A stretch of 64,000 bases of DNA from Salinicoccus sesuvii (GCF_042648145.1 NZ_JBHRWV010000012.1:144294-208293), one strand, 5' to 3'; positions 51,117 through 59,651 are shown, counted from the first letter of the stretch. The notes: generated by a model from the letters alone, not told the origin. A program made the numbers and translations.

Positions 51117-52136
51117 ATGACTAGGCCATTCCAAGGCTTGATAATGTTCATTATGATACTTATAAGTTTTATTTTCTCAATCAGTGCAAGTGCTGATGAA
51201 AGGGTAGGTTTTTCAATTGAAGCGCAGCTCCCTGATAACCAAATAGATGCATCGGTGACTTACTACGATCTTCGTGTAGATTCAGATGAAGAACAAACAT
51301 TAACACTGACAATCTATAATCATGAAAACGAACCGCTTTTAGTTAAGGGGCAAGTATTGAATGCCAGTACAAATAGTAACGGTTTAGTTGTCTATGAAGA
51401 TAAGGAAGTGGATGAAAGTCTAAGCGAACCCATTACTGAACTGGTCGAGTTGTCGCAAGATGAATGGCGGATTCCGGCAGGTCAATCAATAACGATTGAA
51501 GCACAGCTCAACATGATAGACACATCATTTGACGGCATAAAGCTCGGAGGTCTTCGTTTTGAAAAAGCAGATGATGAAGACGATGAATCAGAAGGTGTGA
51601 GTATCCAGAATAAGTACGCTTATGTCATTGGGGTTAGGCTCTCTCAAAATGATAATGAAGTTGAACCCGAACTTGAACTTGATAGCATTATACCGGGTCT
51701 GGTCAATTACCGAACTGCAGTGACCGCGAACATACGCAACACTCAGCCAATTATGATGTCTGATATGAAGATTAAAGCGACTGTTTTTCGTGGAGATGAA
51801 ACCGAGCCGCTTCATGCAGTCGAACAAGAAGAAATTAAAATGGCGCCGAATTCCGTCATGCCATTCGTCATTAACTGGGAAAACAGTCGCCTTGAAGCGG
51901 GCGAATATCGATTGGAAATGACCGCTACAGATGGAGAGAACGGTTGGCGATGGGATGAAGACTTCCAGATAAGCACAGAGGATGAAACGATTAATGAAGA
52001 AGCCGTTGAGTTGGATGAATCGACCGACGGACAATCAGCTCAACTCTGGTTAATTATAGGCCTAGGCGTGCTTCTCGTAGTCATCGTGATTCTAATTTTT
52101 TATATCCGAAAATTAAAGAAGAAAAGCGGCGCATAA
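51117..52136 (+). CDS. DUF916/DUF3324 membrane protein, WxL-interacting partner
   Basis: This 339-residue protein has a signal peptide (about residues 8-26), a DUF916 domain beginning VGFSIEAQLPDNQIDASVTYYDLRV, a DUF3324 domain (about 180-290) and a C-terminal membrane helix (about 312-333) with a basic tail. WxL-interacting proteins of this type anchor or present WxL proteins at the cell surface. AAAGGAG lies 6 bases before ATG 51117; the open frame reaches back to 50901 inside the WxL gene. It completes a three-gene WxL locus. Confidence 0.88.
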   Translation: MTRPFQGLIMFIMILISFIFSISASADERVGFSIEAQLPDNQIDASVTYYDLRVDSDEEQTLTLTIYNHENEPLLVKGQVLNASTNSNGLVVYEDKEVDESLSEPITELVELSQDEWRIPAGQSITIEAQLNMIDTSFDGIKLGGLRFEKADDEDDESEGVSIQNKYAYVIGVRLSQNDNEVEPELELDSIIPGLVNYRTAVTANIRNTQPIMMSDMKIKATVFRGDETEPLHAVEQEEIKMAPNSVMPFVINWENSRLEAGEYRLEMTATDGENGWRWDEDFQISTEDETINEEAVELDESTDGQSAQLWLIIGLGVLLVVIVILIFYIRKLKKKSGA

Positions 52137-52175
52137 ATTAAAGCCCTCTAGTAACTACTAGAGAGCTCTAATTTA
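52135..52175. terminator. Bidirectional terminator after the WxL operon
   Basis: CTCTAGTA and TACTAGAG form the core stem, extended outwards by AAATTA/TAATTT pairing (52135-52173). It separates the convergent WxL and M24 units. Confidence 0.75.
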
Positions 52176-53315
52176 ATGTATAACGAGTGAATCCAAATCT
52201 TTCGGATAGTTCGTAATCACTTCAGTCCCGGATTCTGTTAGCACGACTGTATCCGAATGTCTGAAGCCGCCGACTCCGGGAATATAGATACCGGGTTCAA
52301 TACAGAATGCCATACCCGCTTCCAGCACAAGCTCATTGTCAAAGCGGAGCGACGGTTCTTCGTGGAAGCCAACACCAATACCGTGGCCAGTTCTATGGAC
52401 CACATACTCTTCAAGTCCCGCTGTTTTGATGACATCCAGTGCCTTTTGATTCACTTCTCTCGCTGTTACGCCGACCTTGATGAAATCAAGTGCCGCTTGC
52501 TGAGCATGAATCATAACTTCGAACGTCTCTCGCTGTCTCGGTGTCGGTTCCCCGATAAAGAACGTACGCTCGCATTCCGCACGATAACCATTGAGTCCCA
52601 CCTGACGGCTGTGGATGATGATATCCTTATCCTCGAGTCTTCTCGTATTGGAGAAGACGTGCGGCATATTCGTCCGCGGGATGCCGGAAGGGGACATGAC
52701 GAAATAGTCTAATGTAGAGTTCGGGAAATGCTTTGGAACTTCTTTGAACAGATACTCATTGCCGTAGTAGTCAATTTCAAGTTCTGACATGCCCGCTCTT
52801 GCGTTGGTGATCGTTTTTTCCAGCGCTTTACTAACGAGTTTCCCAGAATGGCGCATCGCCTCGATTTCAGACGCGCTTTTCACTGCGCGCATCGTAGCGA
52901 CTTCGTGTTGAATGTTGCGAATATCAAATCCCTGTTCCATCAATTTGAGTGTGATGTCTGTCGGGAGTGCATTATATTCAACGCCAACGGTACTGCCAGG
53001 CTTAAGTTTAGATATGACGATGTCGACTTGCTCATGATAAGACATACCGCCAGTCTTATGTTCCACTTCGTGGTACACATAAAGATGATCGGCATCCGTC
53101 TTTTCCAGTGCATGAGCCTCTTCGAGTGTTGGAATAATTAGGCTTTCTTGATTATCTTCGATGACGAGTAGAATCGGTCTTGAATAGAGTATGGCTTTTA
53201 ACCCACTTAAGTAAAACTGGTTCTCAAAGTTTGAAATGAAAGCAACATCAATTCCGTTGTCTTTCATGAATGATTTTAATCGTTTGGTCCGTTGTTTGAT
53301 TTGCAAAATATTCAA
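52173..53315 (-). CDS. M24-family (creatinase/ectoine-hydrolase-like) pita-bread protein
   Basis: This 380-residue protein has an N-terminal creatinase-type domain (to about residue 135) and a C-terminal pita-bread domain. The five metal ligands of aminopeptidase P are only partly kept: the first Asp is Ser in IIIHSRQVGLNGY, the second is Glu in RAECERTF, His is kept in RTGHGIGVGFHEEP, Glu is kept in FCIEPGIY, and the last Glu is Ser in FRHSDTV. This pattern resembles metal-free creatinase and DoeA-type ectoine hydrolase more than Xaa-Pro peptidase. The substrate is open. Confidence 0.82.
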   Translation of the reverse strand: MNILQIKQRTKRLKSFMKDNGIDVAFISNFENQFYLSGLKAILYSRPILLVIEDNQESLIIPTLEEAHALEKTDADHLYVYHEVEHKTGGMSYHEQVDIVISKLKPGSTVGVEYNALPTDITLKLMEQGFDIRNIQHEVATMRAVKSASEIEAMRHSGKLVSKALEKTITNARAGMSELEIDYYGNEYLFKEVPKHFPNSTLDYFVMSPSGIPRTNMPHVFSNTRRLEDKDIIIHSRQVGLNGYRAECERTFFIGEPTPRQRETFEVMIHAQQAALDFIKVGVTAREVNQKALDVIKTAGLEEYVVHRTGHGIGVGFHEEPSLRFDNELVLEAGMAFCIEPGIYIPGVGGFRHSDTVVLTESGTEVITNYPKDLDSLVIH

Positions 53316-53420
53316 CTCCTTTTCTGAATTGTAACAATAAATAAAAATATTATCACACGTTAAGAAAACGCAGTGAGATACTAAGATTGAATATAGAGAT
53401 TAACATGTCACCGAACGCAT

Positions 53421-53696
53421 CTATTCCGTATTTTCTTCAATGATGACATTCGCATTCAGAACTTGAACACGTTTGCCATTTAAATTGATAATGAGTTGGC
53501 CGCCGTCATTGACTTCAGTTCTCACATTTTCGCCTTCGTAATAAGCGATTTCTTCACCTGTCTGACTATAGACGGTAATTTTACGATCTAATCCTTCGGT
53601 GTTCGATTTGAAATTAGTGACAGTATCATCCCATAGTGTACATCCACCGAGGAGTACAGTTGCCACAAGTACAGACGACAATAATCGTTTCTTCAT
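53421..53696 (-). CDS. Small lipoprotein of unknown function
   Basis: This 91-residue protein has a lipoprotein signal with lipobox LGGC (C19). The mature 73 residues hold a beta-rich segment KITVYSQTGEEIAYYEG followed by GGQLIINLNGKRVQVLNANVIIEE, a fold reminiscent of DUF5052-type small lipoproteins. GGAGG lies upstream on the minus strand. It is a single-gene unit. No role can be proposed. Confidence 0.75.
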   Translation of the reverse strand: MKKRLLSSVLVATVLLGGCTLWDDTVTNFKSNTEGLDRKITVYSQTGEEIAYYEGENVRTEVNDGGQLIINLNGKRVQVLNANVIIEENTE

Positions 53697-53862
53697 TTTA
53701 GGTCCTCCATTTTATTATTCAGTTATGTATTGCATTTTGATTTTATCATGAAGCTAAGGATTTGATGAATGGCAGACGCATACAAGTGATTAGACGATGC
53801 TTTGGATTTTGTAATGTATCGTTTTTCTTTTTTGGGGAATATAAAGAGTGAGGTGATTAATC

Positions 53863-54420
53863 ATGGCAAGACAATTGCGTAATATGAATAAAGAGATGAA
53901 TGGACTTATGAAACAGTTCGGTAGAGACGCAAACACGATATGGAAAAGAGGAATTGAATCGGCGCAAGTTTCACCCGACATCGTAAAGACTAATGATGGC
54001 AGAAGAGCGGTAGACCTTAAAGATCTGGATGCAAAATTGCAGAAAACCTTCAACTTATCGGATGAAGATACACTGACTGGGGTCTATCTGATATTCAAAA
54101 ACTCAGACCTCTTCTATGTTGGGCACAGTACAAATATTGTGAGACGCTTGAAGCGACATTTTAGTAAACCTTTCGACAAGAAAGTAAGTCGCGAAGAGAA
54201 GCGTGAAAAACCGTTCAATACTGTATTGGAAAAGCGAAATATGAGCATTGTCATCTATAGAATTGCAGACGAGAAGCATGCGATGTTCAGAAAGACACTT
54301 GACCGGATTATTACGTACAATCAGATTCCCGAATACTTGAAACAGACACTGGGCAGTGGTGAGGATCTGGATAGCGGTACTCGGAGAAAACGCACCAGCT
54401 ACAAACGGACAACAGCTTAG
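53863..54420 (+). CDS. GIY-YIG-domain protein
   Basis: This 185-residue protein has a GIY-YIG-like nuclease fold in its second half: TGVYLIFKNSDLFYVGHSTNIVRRLKRHF near residue 73 gives the G-V-Y and Y-V-G strands and the conserved Arg. The first 65 residues are helical and charged, and the C-terminus is basic. Such proteins can be endonucleases, but many stand-alone copies have no known role. GAGTGAGG precedes ATG 53863. Its terminator was split by the IS element that follows. Confidence 0.75.
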   Translation: MARQLRNMNKEMNGLMKQFGRDANTIWKRGIESAQVSPDIVKTNDGRRAVDLKDLDAKLQKTFNLSDEDTLTGVYLIFKNSDLFYVGHSTNIVRRLKRHFSKPFDKKVSREEKREKPFNTVLEKRNMSIVIYRIADEKHAMFRKTLDRIITYNQIPEYLKQTLGSGEDLDSGTRRKRTSYKRTTA

Positions 54421-54425
54421 ATGAT

Positions 54426-54438
54426 AAAAAGGGAGCCT
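54426..54438 (+). terminator. Left arm of a terminator split by the IS insertion
   Basis: AAAAAGGGAGCCT (54426-54438) is complementary, with one mismatch, to AGGCTCTTTTTTT (55923-55935) on the far side of the IS element. The two arms once formed the hairpin after the GIY-YIG gene. Confidence 0.75.
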
Positions 54439-54472
54439 TTGAGGTGGTGCCCCCCAAAAGTTAGAGTTTTAA

Positions 54473-55285
54473 TTATGCAGTTATCTGGCTGGTTTGAGTT
54501 CGGTATTGTACCGGGCTCAAGCCGGCCAGTTTTGTTTTAATCCGTTCGTGATTGTAGTACTGGATATATGTCTCGATTCTGCGTTTCAGTTCCTTGTAGG
54601 TAACAAGTGGTTCCCCATGATACATCTCCTGTTTCATGATGCCGAAGAAGTTCTCCATGGCCGCGTTATCCGCACAGGTGGCTTTTCGTGACATACTTTG
54701 GAAGATGTTGTTTTCCTTCAGTGTCCTTACCCATTTGCGATGCTGATAATGCCAGCCCTGATCGGAATGGATTGTCGTTCGGTAACGGGCGTCAGTTTTG
54801 ATTGTCCCAATCGCCTGGCGGAGGGGCTGCAGGACAAAGTCTAGTGTTGGCTTATTGGAAATGCCATAGGAGATAATTTCTCCGTTATACAGATCCAGAA
54901 TCGGATTCAAATAGAGTTTTTCATTAGCGGTACACTTGAATTCGGTCACATCGGTCGTCAGTTTCTGCAGGCGGATCGGTGTCCGGAACCGGCGATTCAA
55001 AAGGTTCTTCGCGACCTTACCGACGGTCCCCTTATATGAATTATAACGAGACTTACGAGTGAATTTGACACATCTCAGGCCAAGCGCCCGCATCAGTCGG
55101 TGCACCTTCTTATGATTGATCTGATAGCCCCTATTCCTTAATTCTAGGTGGATACGGCGATACCCATATTTCCCCTCATGCTTGTGGAAAACCGCCGAGA
55201 TCATCGTTTTCCATTGACCATCCCGATCTACTTCCTTCATCCGTTGGATGTGATAATGGTACGTTGCTTCCGGAATACCGACCAC
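54473..55285 (-). CDS. IS3-family transposase OrfB (DDE catalytic protein)
   Basis: This frame holds the rve integrase core with the catalytic triad: D in KLTTDVTEF, D in TIHSDQGWHY and E in AAMENFFG followed by KQE. From the first methionine it is 270 residues. The frame remains open upstream into the end of OrfA, where it reads EGFRLKAVLIVVGIPE. That suggests the usual -1 frameshift that makes an OrfAB fusion; I could not see a clear A6G slippery heptamer. It inserts and excises the element. Confidence 0.92.
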   Translation of the reverse strand: MVGIPEATYHYHIQRMKEVDRDGQWKTMISAVFHKHEGKYGYRRIHLELRNRGYQINHKKVHRLMRALGLRCVKFTRKSRYNSYKGTVGKVAKNLLNRRFRTPIRLQKLTTDVTEFKCTANEKLYLNPILDLYNGEIISYGISNKPTLDFVLQPLRQAIGTIKTDARYRTTIHSDQGWHYQHRKWVRTLKENNIFQSMSRKATCADNAAMENFFGIMKQEMYHGEPLVTYKELKRRIETYIQYYNHERIKTKLAGLSPVQYRTQTSQITA

Positions 55286-55299
55286 GATTAATACAGCCT

Positions 55300-55863
55300 T
55301 CAGTCGGAACCCTTCCGCTTTGAGTTCGAATGCCAGCGTTGCCTGTGCTTTTCGAGATAGGCATCCGGGTTCTGCCGAAAAGCTTTCAACTTTTTTAGGT
55401 AGGCATTTTCCAGCCGAAGTCGCTCATTTTCTCTCTCGAGATGTGCTTCACGGGACAGTATGTTTCCTTCCTTGGATTGCTTTTCTTTTCTTTTTCCAGA
55501 CATTGGAGCACGCCCTTTCGGTTTCGATTTGAGCCCTGCCAGTCCTTCTCTCTGGAAAGTCTTGTACCAGTTCGCGATAAGCGATGGGGTGTTCATATTA
55601 AACGTGATCGCCGTATCCTGGTAAGAAGCGCCCGTTCGTTTAATAAAGTGTATTACATTCAACTTGAATTGAACAGGATAAACCTGATTCGTTCGTTTCC
55701 TGCGTAACCCATCTTCACCGAACGCCTGATACGCTTTTGTCCATTTTTCAATCGGCGCTTTACTCGGGATGCCATATTTTTCAGCCAACAGGATATAACC
55801 CAGCGGCCCTGCCAAGTATTCCTTTACAATCATTAATTTAAATCTATCACTGTACTTCACCAT
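55300..55863 (-). CDS. IS3-family transposase OrfA (helix-turn-helix protein)
   Basis: This 187-residue protein has two helix-turn-helix units (FKLMIVKEYLAGPLGYILLA near the start and a second around residues 70-100) and a leucine-zipper-like ERENERLRLENAYLKKLKA segment near 143-160. It binds the IS ends. The start ATG 55863 follows a hairpin with T-run whose 3' arm contains CGGGGTG, the only ribosome-site-like sequence. It ends in the overlap with the OrfB frame. Confidence 0.9.
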   Translation of the reverse strand: MVKYSDRFKLMIVKEYLAGPLGYILLAEKYGIPSKAPIEKWTKAYQAFGEDGLRRKRTNQVYPVQFKLNVIHFIKRTGASYQDTAITFNMNTPSLIANWYKTFQREGLAGLKSKPKGRAPMSGKRKEKQSKEGNILSREAHLERENERLRLENAYLKKLKAFRQNPDAYLEKHRQRWHSNSKRKGSD

Positions 55864-55868
55864 ACAAA

Positions 55869-55911
55869 AAACACCCCGAAAGTTAGATTTTTCACTCTAA
55901 CTTTCGGGGTG
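55869..55911 (-). other. IS-end hairpin upstream of orfA (terminator/SD-sequestering)
   Basis: On the minus strand CACCCCGAAAGTTAGA (55911-55896) pairs with its exact complement at 55887-55872, and TTTTTT follows directly before ATG 55863. The 3' arm contains the G-rich ribosome-site candidate. Incoming transcription would be ended, or translation of orfA blocked. Confidence 0.75.
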
Positions 55912-55922
55912 CGGTACCTGAT

Positions 55923-55935
55923 AGGCTCTTTTTTT
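55923..55935 (+). terminator. Right arm of the terminator split by the IS
   Basis: AGGCTCTTTTTTT is the partner of the arm at 54426-54438. It lies 10 bases after the right IS end and just before the TetR gene stop. Confidence 0.75.
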
Positions 55936-56536
55936 AATCAATTAAACCGGCTGCGTAGAAAGGGCCGTTGACAGTTAACATTTCTAGGGTATCGGCCAGT
56001 GCTTCGCTGGACTCTTTTCTTCCATTTTCCACCCATGACCGCATCAACCCGACATGTGCATTGGTAATGTAGGCAATCAGATAATTCCTGTCAACACGAA
56101 GCTTATTTTCATCAATGAGTTGATGGCTATGGGTATGGTAGTAGTCGAACATGTAACTTCGAACTTTATATTCGAACTGATTGCCTCCGTGGTTGTTGAA
56201 AAGAGTAATAATCTTATCTGCATTATCATCAACATACTGGAACATTTCAGCAGCAATCTTCTTTGGCATACCGATGGAGAGTGGGTGTTGTTCCTCCTCT
56301 ATATTCCGGGTAAGTATATGGACGAAATCCTCAAGCAATGTATTTTCGTAGGCATCAAGCAAATCATACTTGTCGAGGTAATGTTTATAGAAAGTACCCC
56401 GATTGATCAAGGCTGCTTCTGCGATATCTTTGATGGTCATTGCTTCGAATCCTTTTTCGCGGAGTAGCTGTGTGAATGCTGCATCAATGGCTCTCTTTGT
56501 TTTGATCATCCGCAGATCTAGTTTATCATGGGTCAT
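55934..56536 (-). CDS. TetR/AcrR-family regulator
   Basis: This 200-residue regulator has an N-terminal TetR helix-turn-helix (FEAMTIKDIAEAALINRGTFYKHY, about residues 29-52) and a helical ligand domain, the C-terminal part of which resembles the TetR_C group that controls YhgE/Pip-type membrane proteins. ATG 56536 follows AGAGGCG; the longer frame to 56563 lacks a site. It is divergent from such a gene and probably represses it. Confidence 0.9.
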   Translation of the reverse strand: MTHDKLDLRMIKTKRAIDAAFTQLLREKGFEAMTIKDIAEAALINRGTFYKHYLDKYDLLDAYENTLLEDFVHILTRNIEEEQHPLSIGMPKKIAAEMFQYVDDNADKIITLFNNHGGNQFEYKVRSYMFDYYHTHSHQLIDENKLRVDRNYLIAYITNAHVGLMRSWVENGRKESSEALADTLEMLTVNGPFYAAGLID

Positions 56537-56613
56537 GCTTTTCGCCTCTTTCCAAATAAGCAACAGTTGCGTATCATATGTTGAATAAGCAACTATTCGA
56601 TATCAGATGATGG

Positions 56614-56660
56614 TTGAATTTTAAACGACACCGAGTAAAATAATGAACACGGTGTTTACT
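56614..56660 (+). promoter_or_regulatory. Promoter and candidate TetR operator of the YhgE-type gene
   Basis: TTGAAT (56614-56619), 16 bases and TAAAAT (56636-56641) form a promoter. Overlapping its start region is the palindrome AACAC-G-GTGTT (56646-56656) within a wider AGTAAA...TTTACT pair (56634-56639, 56655-56660). Placement fits repression by the divergent TetR protein. Confidence 0.55.
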
Positions 56661-56691
56661 AACATATTAAACTTTGGAAAGAGGAAATGCA

Positions 56692-58344
56692 ATGTTCGAA
56701 GATTTCAAGCATCTTATGAGAAGACCAATACTGATTATTACACTGCTCGCTATTGCGACAATTCCAGCCATCTATACTTCCATATTCTTAGGTTCGATGT
56801 GGGATCCCTATTCTCAGACGGATAATTTGACTATAGAAGTAGTCAATCACGACGAAGGATCCACGGTTGATGGGGAAGAGATTAACTTAGGCGCAGACAT
56901 CGTAGAGGCGCTAGAAGACAATGACCGTTTCGACTGGCATGTGTCAGATCGTGAATCTGCCGATCGGGCACTTGAGCAGGGTAAGTCGTACGCTGTTGTC
57001 GTCATACCAAAATCCGCTTCAAATGATGCAGCGACACTACTTGATGAATCATTTGAAAAGGTATCAATCGAAATCGAGACGAATCCAGGCTACAATTATC
57101 TTGGCTCCGTCATGGGTGGTCAGGCAGGTACAGCAATCAAAGACGAGATCGCCCAATCGATTACAACACTTTACACAGAAAACCTGGTAGAGAGTCTCGG
57201 TGATATTAAAGACAGTAACAATGAAATGATTGAGGCATTAAGTGAAATGCAGGACGGTGTGAATGATTTGATTGCTGGCAGTGAGGACGTTCAGACCGGT
57301 ATAGAAGACATCGGTTCAACCGTCGATTCATCTACATCGGAACTGGCATCGGGTAATCAGCAGGTAACCGATGGATTGAATCAACTCGATGAAAATCTTG
57401 CAGGCTATGAAAGCCAGGTGCCGCCACAAATGGCCGAGCCAGTTGCTGCCATGCAGGCTGGTGTCGATGATCTTATTTCAGGTAATACGGCTGTCCAATC
57501 AGGCATAGAGGACTTAGGTGACGGTGTCACGAATGGCACGGATGAGCTTGCTCAGGGCAATGCGTCTGTGACTGAAGGACTGAATGCGCTGGATGACGCG
57601 CTGACTGAAATGATTGAAGAAGTGACTTCAGGCAATGAACAGCTTGAAGCATTGTCACTCACAGAGGAGAATGCCTCTGCCATTGCTGATCCGGTCGATG
57701 TTGTAGAATCTGAACTGACTCATATCGGCAATTACGGCCAAACATTTGCACCATTCATCATCGCTGTCAGCTTATTTCTCGGAAGTGTTGCTTTCAGCGT
57801 CCTTTACCCACTTAACCGTGCTGCTGAAAACTACAAGAGCTTCATCCATATGACAATTAGCAAGTTGCTGGTTATTTTATCTCAGACACTCGTCACTTCA
57901 TTGATTCTCAGTGCCGTGCTGCTCTTTGGATTCAATCTCAAAGTCGAGAATATGCCAACATTCCTCGGATTGCTTCTCCTGTGGAATTTGGCTGCGATGC
58001 TGGCCATCAGTGTGATGGTTGCCCTACTCGGTAACATTGGTAAATTTATCGCCATCATCTTCTTGATTCTGCAGATATCATCCAGTGCGAGCACATTCCC
58101 GATCCAGACTGCTGGTACGCTCTACCAGTACTTGCATCCCGTACTGCCAATGAGCTACGTAGTCACTGCCATGCGCGAAGCTGTCTTCGACTTCGAAGCC
58201 GCCTTAGCAACGAGTGATGCGCTCATTTATATGGCAGTGATTATCGGTGTTGCGCTCATACTGTTTACAGTCATCAATGCATTGAAGTGGAAATTTGTGA
58301 AGTTCGAACGTGTAACACGCGTAATGAGTCGCATAGAATACTAG
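56692..58344 (+). CDS. YhgE/Pip-domain (ABC-2-like) membrane protein
   Basis: This 550-residue protein has one N-terminal membrane helix (about 12-34), a large extracytoplasmic region and five or six C-terminal helices (about 355-540). The middle contains two related repeats (GVNDLIAGSEDVQTGIEDIG and GVDDLISGNTAVQSGIEDLG) in a coiled-coil-like stretch. Family members include the phage infection protein Pip and the EsaA-type proteins; many are membrane transporters of unknown substrate under TetR control. ATG 56692 follows AAAGAGGAA. It is shorter than typical YhgE because the middle region is reduced. Confidence 0.85.
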   Translation: MFEDFKHLMRRPILIITLLAIATIPAIYTSIFLGSMWDPYSQTDNLTIEVVNHDEGSTVDGEEINLGADIVEALEDNDRFDWHVSDRESADRALEQGKSYAVVVIPKSASNDAATLLDESFEKVSIEIETNPGYNYLGSVMGGQAGTAIKDEIAQSITTLYTENLVESLGDIKDSNNEMIEALSEMQDGVNDLIAGSEDVQTGIEDIGSTVDSSTSELASGNQQVTDGLNQLDENLAGYESQVPPQMAEPVAAMQAGVDDLISGNTAVQSGIEDLGDGVTNGTDELAQGNASVTEGLNALDDALTEMIEEVTSGNEQLEALSLTEENASAIADPVDVVESELTHIGNYGQTFAPFIIAVSLFLGSVAFSVLYPLNRAAENYKSFIHMTISKLLVILSQTLVTSLILSAVLLFGFNLKVENMPTFLGLLLLWNLAAMLAISVMVALLGNIGKFIAIIFLILQISSSASTFPIQTAGTLYQYLHPVLPMSYVVTAMREAVFDFEAALATSDALIYMAVIIGVALILFTVINALKWKFVKFERVTRVMSRIEY

Positions 58345-58463
58345 AAATATAAATCGTTCTTTCATGATGGGTTTCGTAGTAATAATAATTAATGTTAGAA
58401 TTGAATCCATTATGTGGATTTTACTACATTATATTACTATGCATCATGAAAGGACGATTCATT

Positions 58464-59024
58464 TTGAAAAAGTCACATAAAATTGTGATATGGGGTTTAT
58501 CATCAATTGTTGTTGCTGGTGTTATTGTCGCAGGCGTTATAATGCTGATGTTTTCAGGTACTGCACAAGACTGGCTTAAAGCGAATCATGCGGAAAATGA
58601 TTCCGAGGGCGAGTCTACAGCAAGTTCAGAGTCTGATGCTAAGGAACTCGAATCCTTGAGAGAGTCTGAGGAAATGTTTGAAGTATCCGACGAAGCGACA
58701 GAAACAGGCATACCAAGTGAGCGTCAGTTTGCAGATAGTATTCATTACATGACCCATCAAAAAGTTAAAGCTACTAAAAAATGGGGTCATCTAGAAATCA
58801 CCGACGAGCGGCTCGAGCAGAAATACGAAACAGCTAAAGCGTCGAATTACGTCTATCGGGATTTTTATATGGAAACACTTGAGGCGTGGATGGATGGCGA
58901 CTTTTCAAACGCAGTAGCAGTACATAATATCATTTGGAATGAACGTAACGGCACTATTGGCAAAGCAACGGGTCTGATGTCGCCGAGAGAAGAAATGGAA
59001 TATAGGAATGAGCGTTTTGATTAA
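58464..59024 (+). CDS. Membrane-anchored protein of unknown function (DUF6241-like)
   Basis: This 186-residue protein has one N-terminal membrane helix (about residues 7-29), a Ser/Glu-rich linker (about 40-75) and a C-terminal domain with FADSIHYMTHQKVKATKKWG and AVAVHNIIWNERNGTIGKA. The latter pattern resembles small anchored Bacillales proteins grouped as DUF6241; I am not certain of that. TTG 58464 is preferred because AAAGGA is 8 bases upstream; an in-frame ATG at 58446 overlaps that site. The role is unknown. Confidence 0.65.
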   Translation: MKKSHKIVIWGLSSIVVAGVIVAGVIMLMFSGTAQDWLKANHAENDSEGESTASSESDAKELESLRESEEMFEVSDEATETGIPSERQFADSIHYMTHQKVKATKKWGHLEITDERLEQKYETAKASNYVYRDFYMETLEAWMDGDFSNAVAVHNIIWNERNGTIGKATGLMSPREEMEYRNERFD

Positions 59025-59093
59025 AGTATTTTGTGTATACTCATATAAAAGAGTGAAGTAATTTAAAATAACTGCACTGAAGGAGAAATGCTG

Positions 59094-59651
59094 ATGCGAC
59101 ACCTTGGTACAAAGATATTAAAAACAGACCGCCTGCTCCTACGGCCACTCGTTTTAAATGATGCAGAAGCGATGTTCAAAAATTGGGCGTCGGATCCAGA
59201 TGTGACAACGTATTTGTCATGGCCGGCCCATCAATCAATAGATGTGACACGACTCAGTTTGAAGTACTGGATATCACAATACGATAAGAAAGATTTTTAT
59301 CAGTGGGCCATTGTTCCAGAAGACATGGATGCGCCTATTGGTACAATCAGTGTGGTCGATCATAACGATTCAGTCGCCATGGTACACATCGGCTATTGTA
59401 TCGGTAAGCCCTGGTGGGGCAATGGATACGTGACAGAGGCTTTTTCAAAAGTCATCGATTTCTTCTTCAATGAAGTGGAGATACACCGCATCGAGTCAAA
59501 ATATGATACGCGAAATCCAGGGTCTGGGAAAGTGATGGAGAAATGCGGGCTATTGTACGAAGGGACGACGCGTGGCTCTGATATCAATAACCAGGGGATA
59601 TGCGATTCAGCACTATATGGTATACTCCGAAGCGACTATTTTCAAAACTAA
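59094..59651 (+). CDS. GNAT-family N-acetyltransferase (RimJ/RimL-like)
   Basis: This 185-residue enzyme has LKTDRLLLRPLVLNDAEAMF at the start, the acetyl-CoA strand IGYCIGKPWWGNGYVTEA and late RIESKYDTRNPGSGKVMEKCG, the signature of RimJ/RimL-type acetyltransferases. Substrates in this group include ribosomal protein N-termini, amino acids and antibiotics. ATG 59094 is 8 bases from GGAG, while ATG 59088 is too close. It is a single-gene unit. Confidence 0.9.
   Translation: MRHLGTKILKTDRLLLRPLVLNDAEAMFKNWASDPDVTTYLSWPAHQSIDVTRLSLKYWISQYDKKDFYQWAIVPEDMDAPIGTISVVDHNDSVAMVHIGYCIGKPWWGNGYVTEAFSKVIDFFFNEVEIHRIESKYDTRNPGSGKVMEKCGLLYEGTTRGSDINNQGICDSALYGILRSDYFQN

Larger units (their letters stand above)
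54448..55913 (-). mobile_element. IS3-family insertion sequence (IS150-like), apparently intact
   Basis: The element is about 1466 bases. Its ends are imperfect inverted repeats: TGCCCCCCAAAAGTTAGAG on the left and CGCACCCCGAAAGTTAGAG (read inward) on the right. It carries overlapping orfA and orfB reading frames and all three DDE residues. It lies inside the loop of a transcription terminator. No clear target duplication could be fixed, because both flanks are G/T-rich. A hairpin with a T-run sits between the right end and orfA. Confidence 0.88.
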
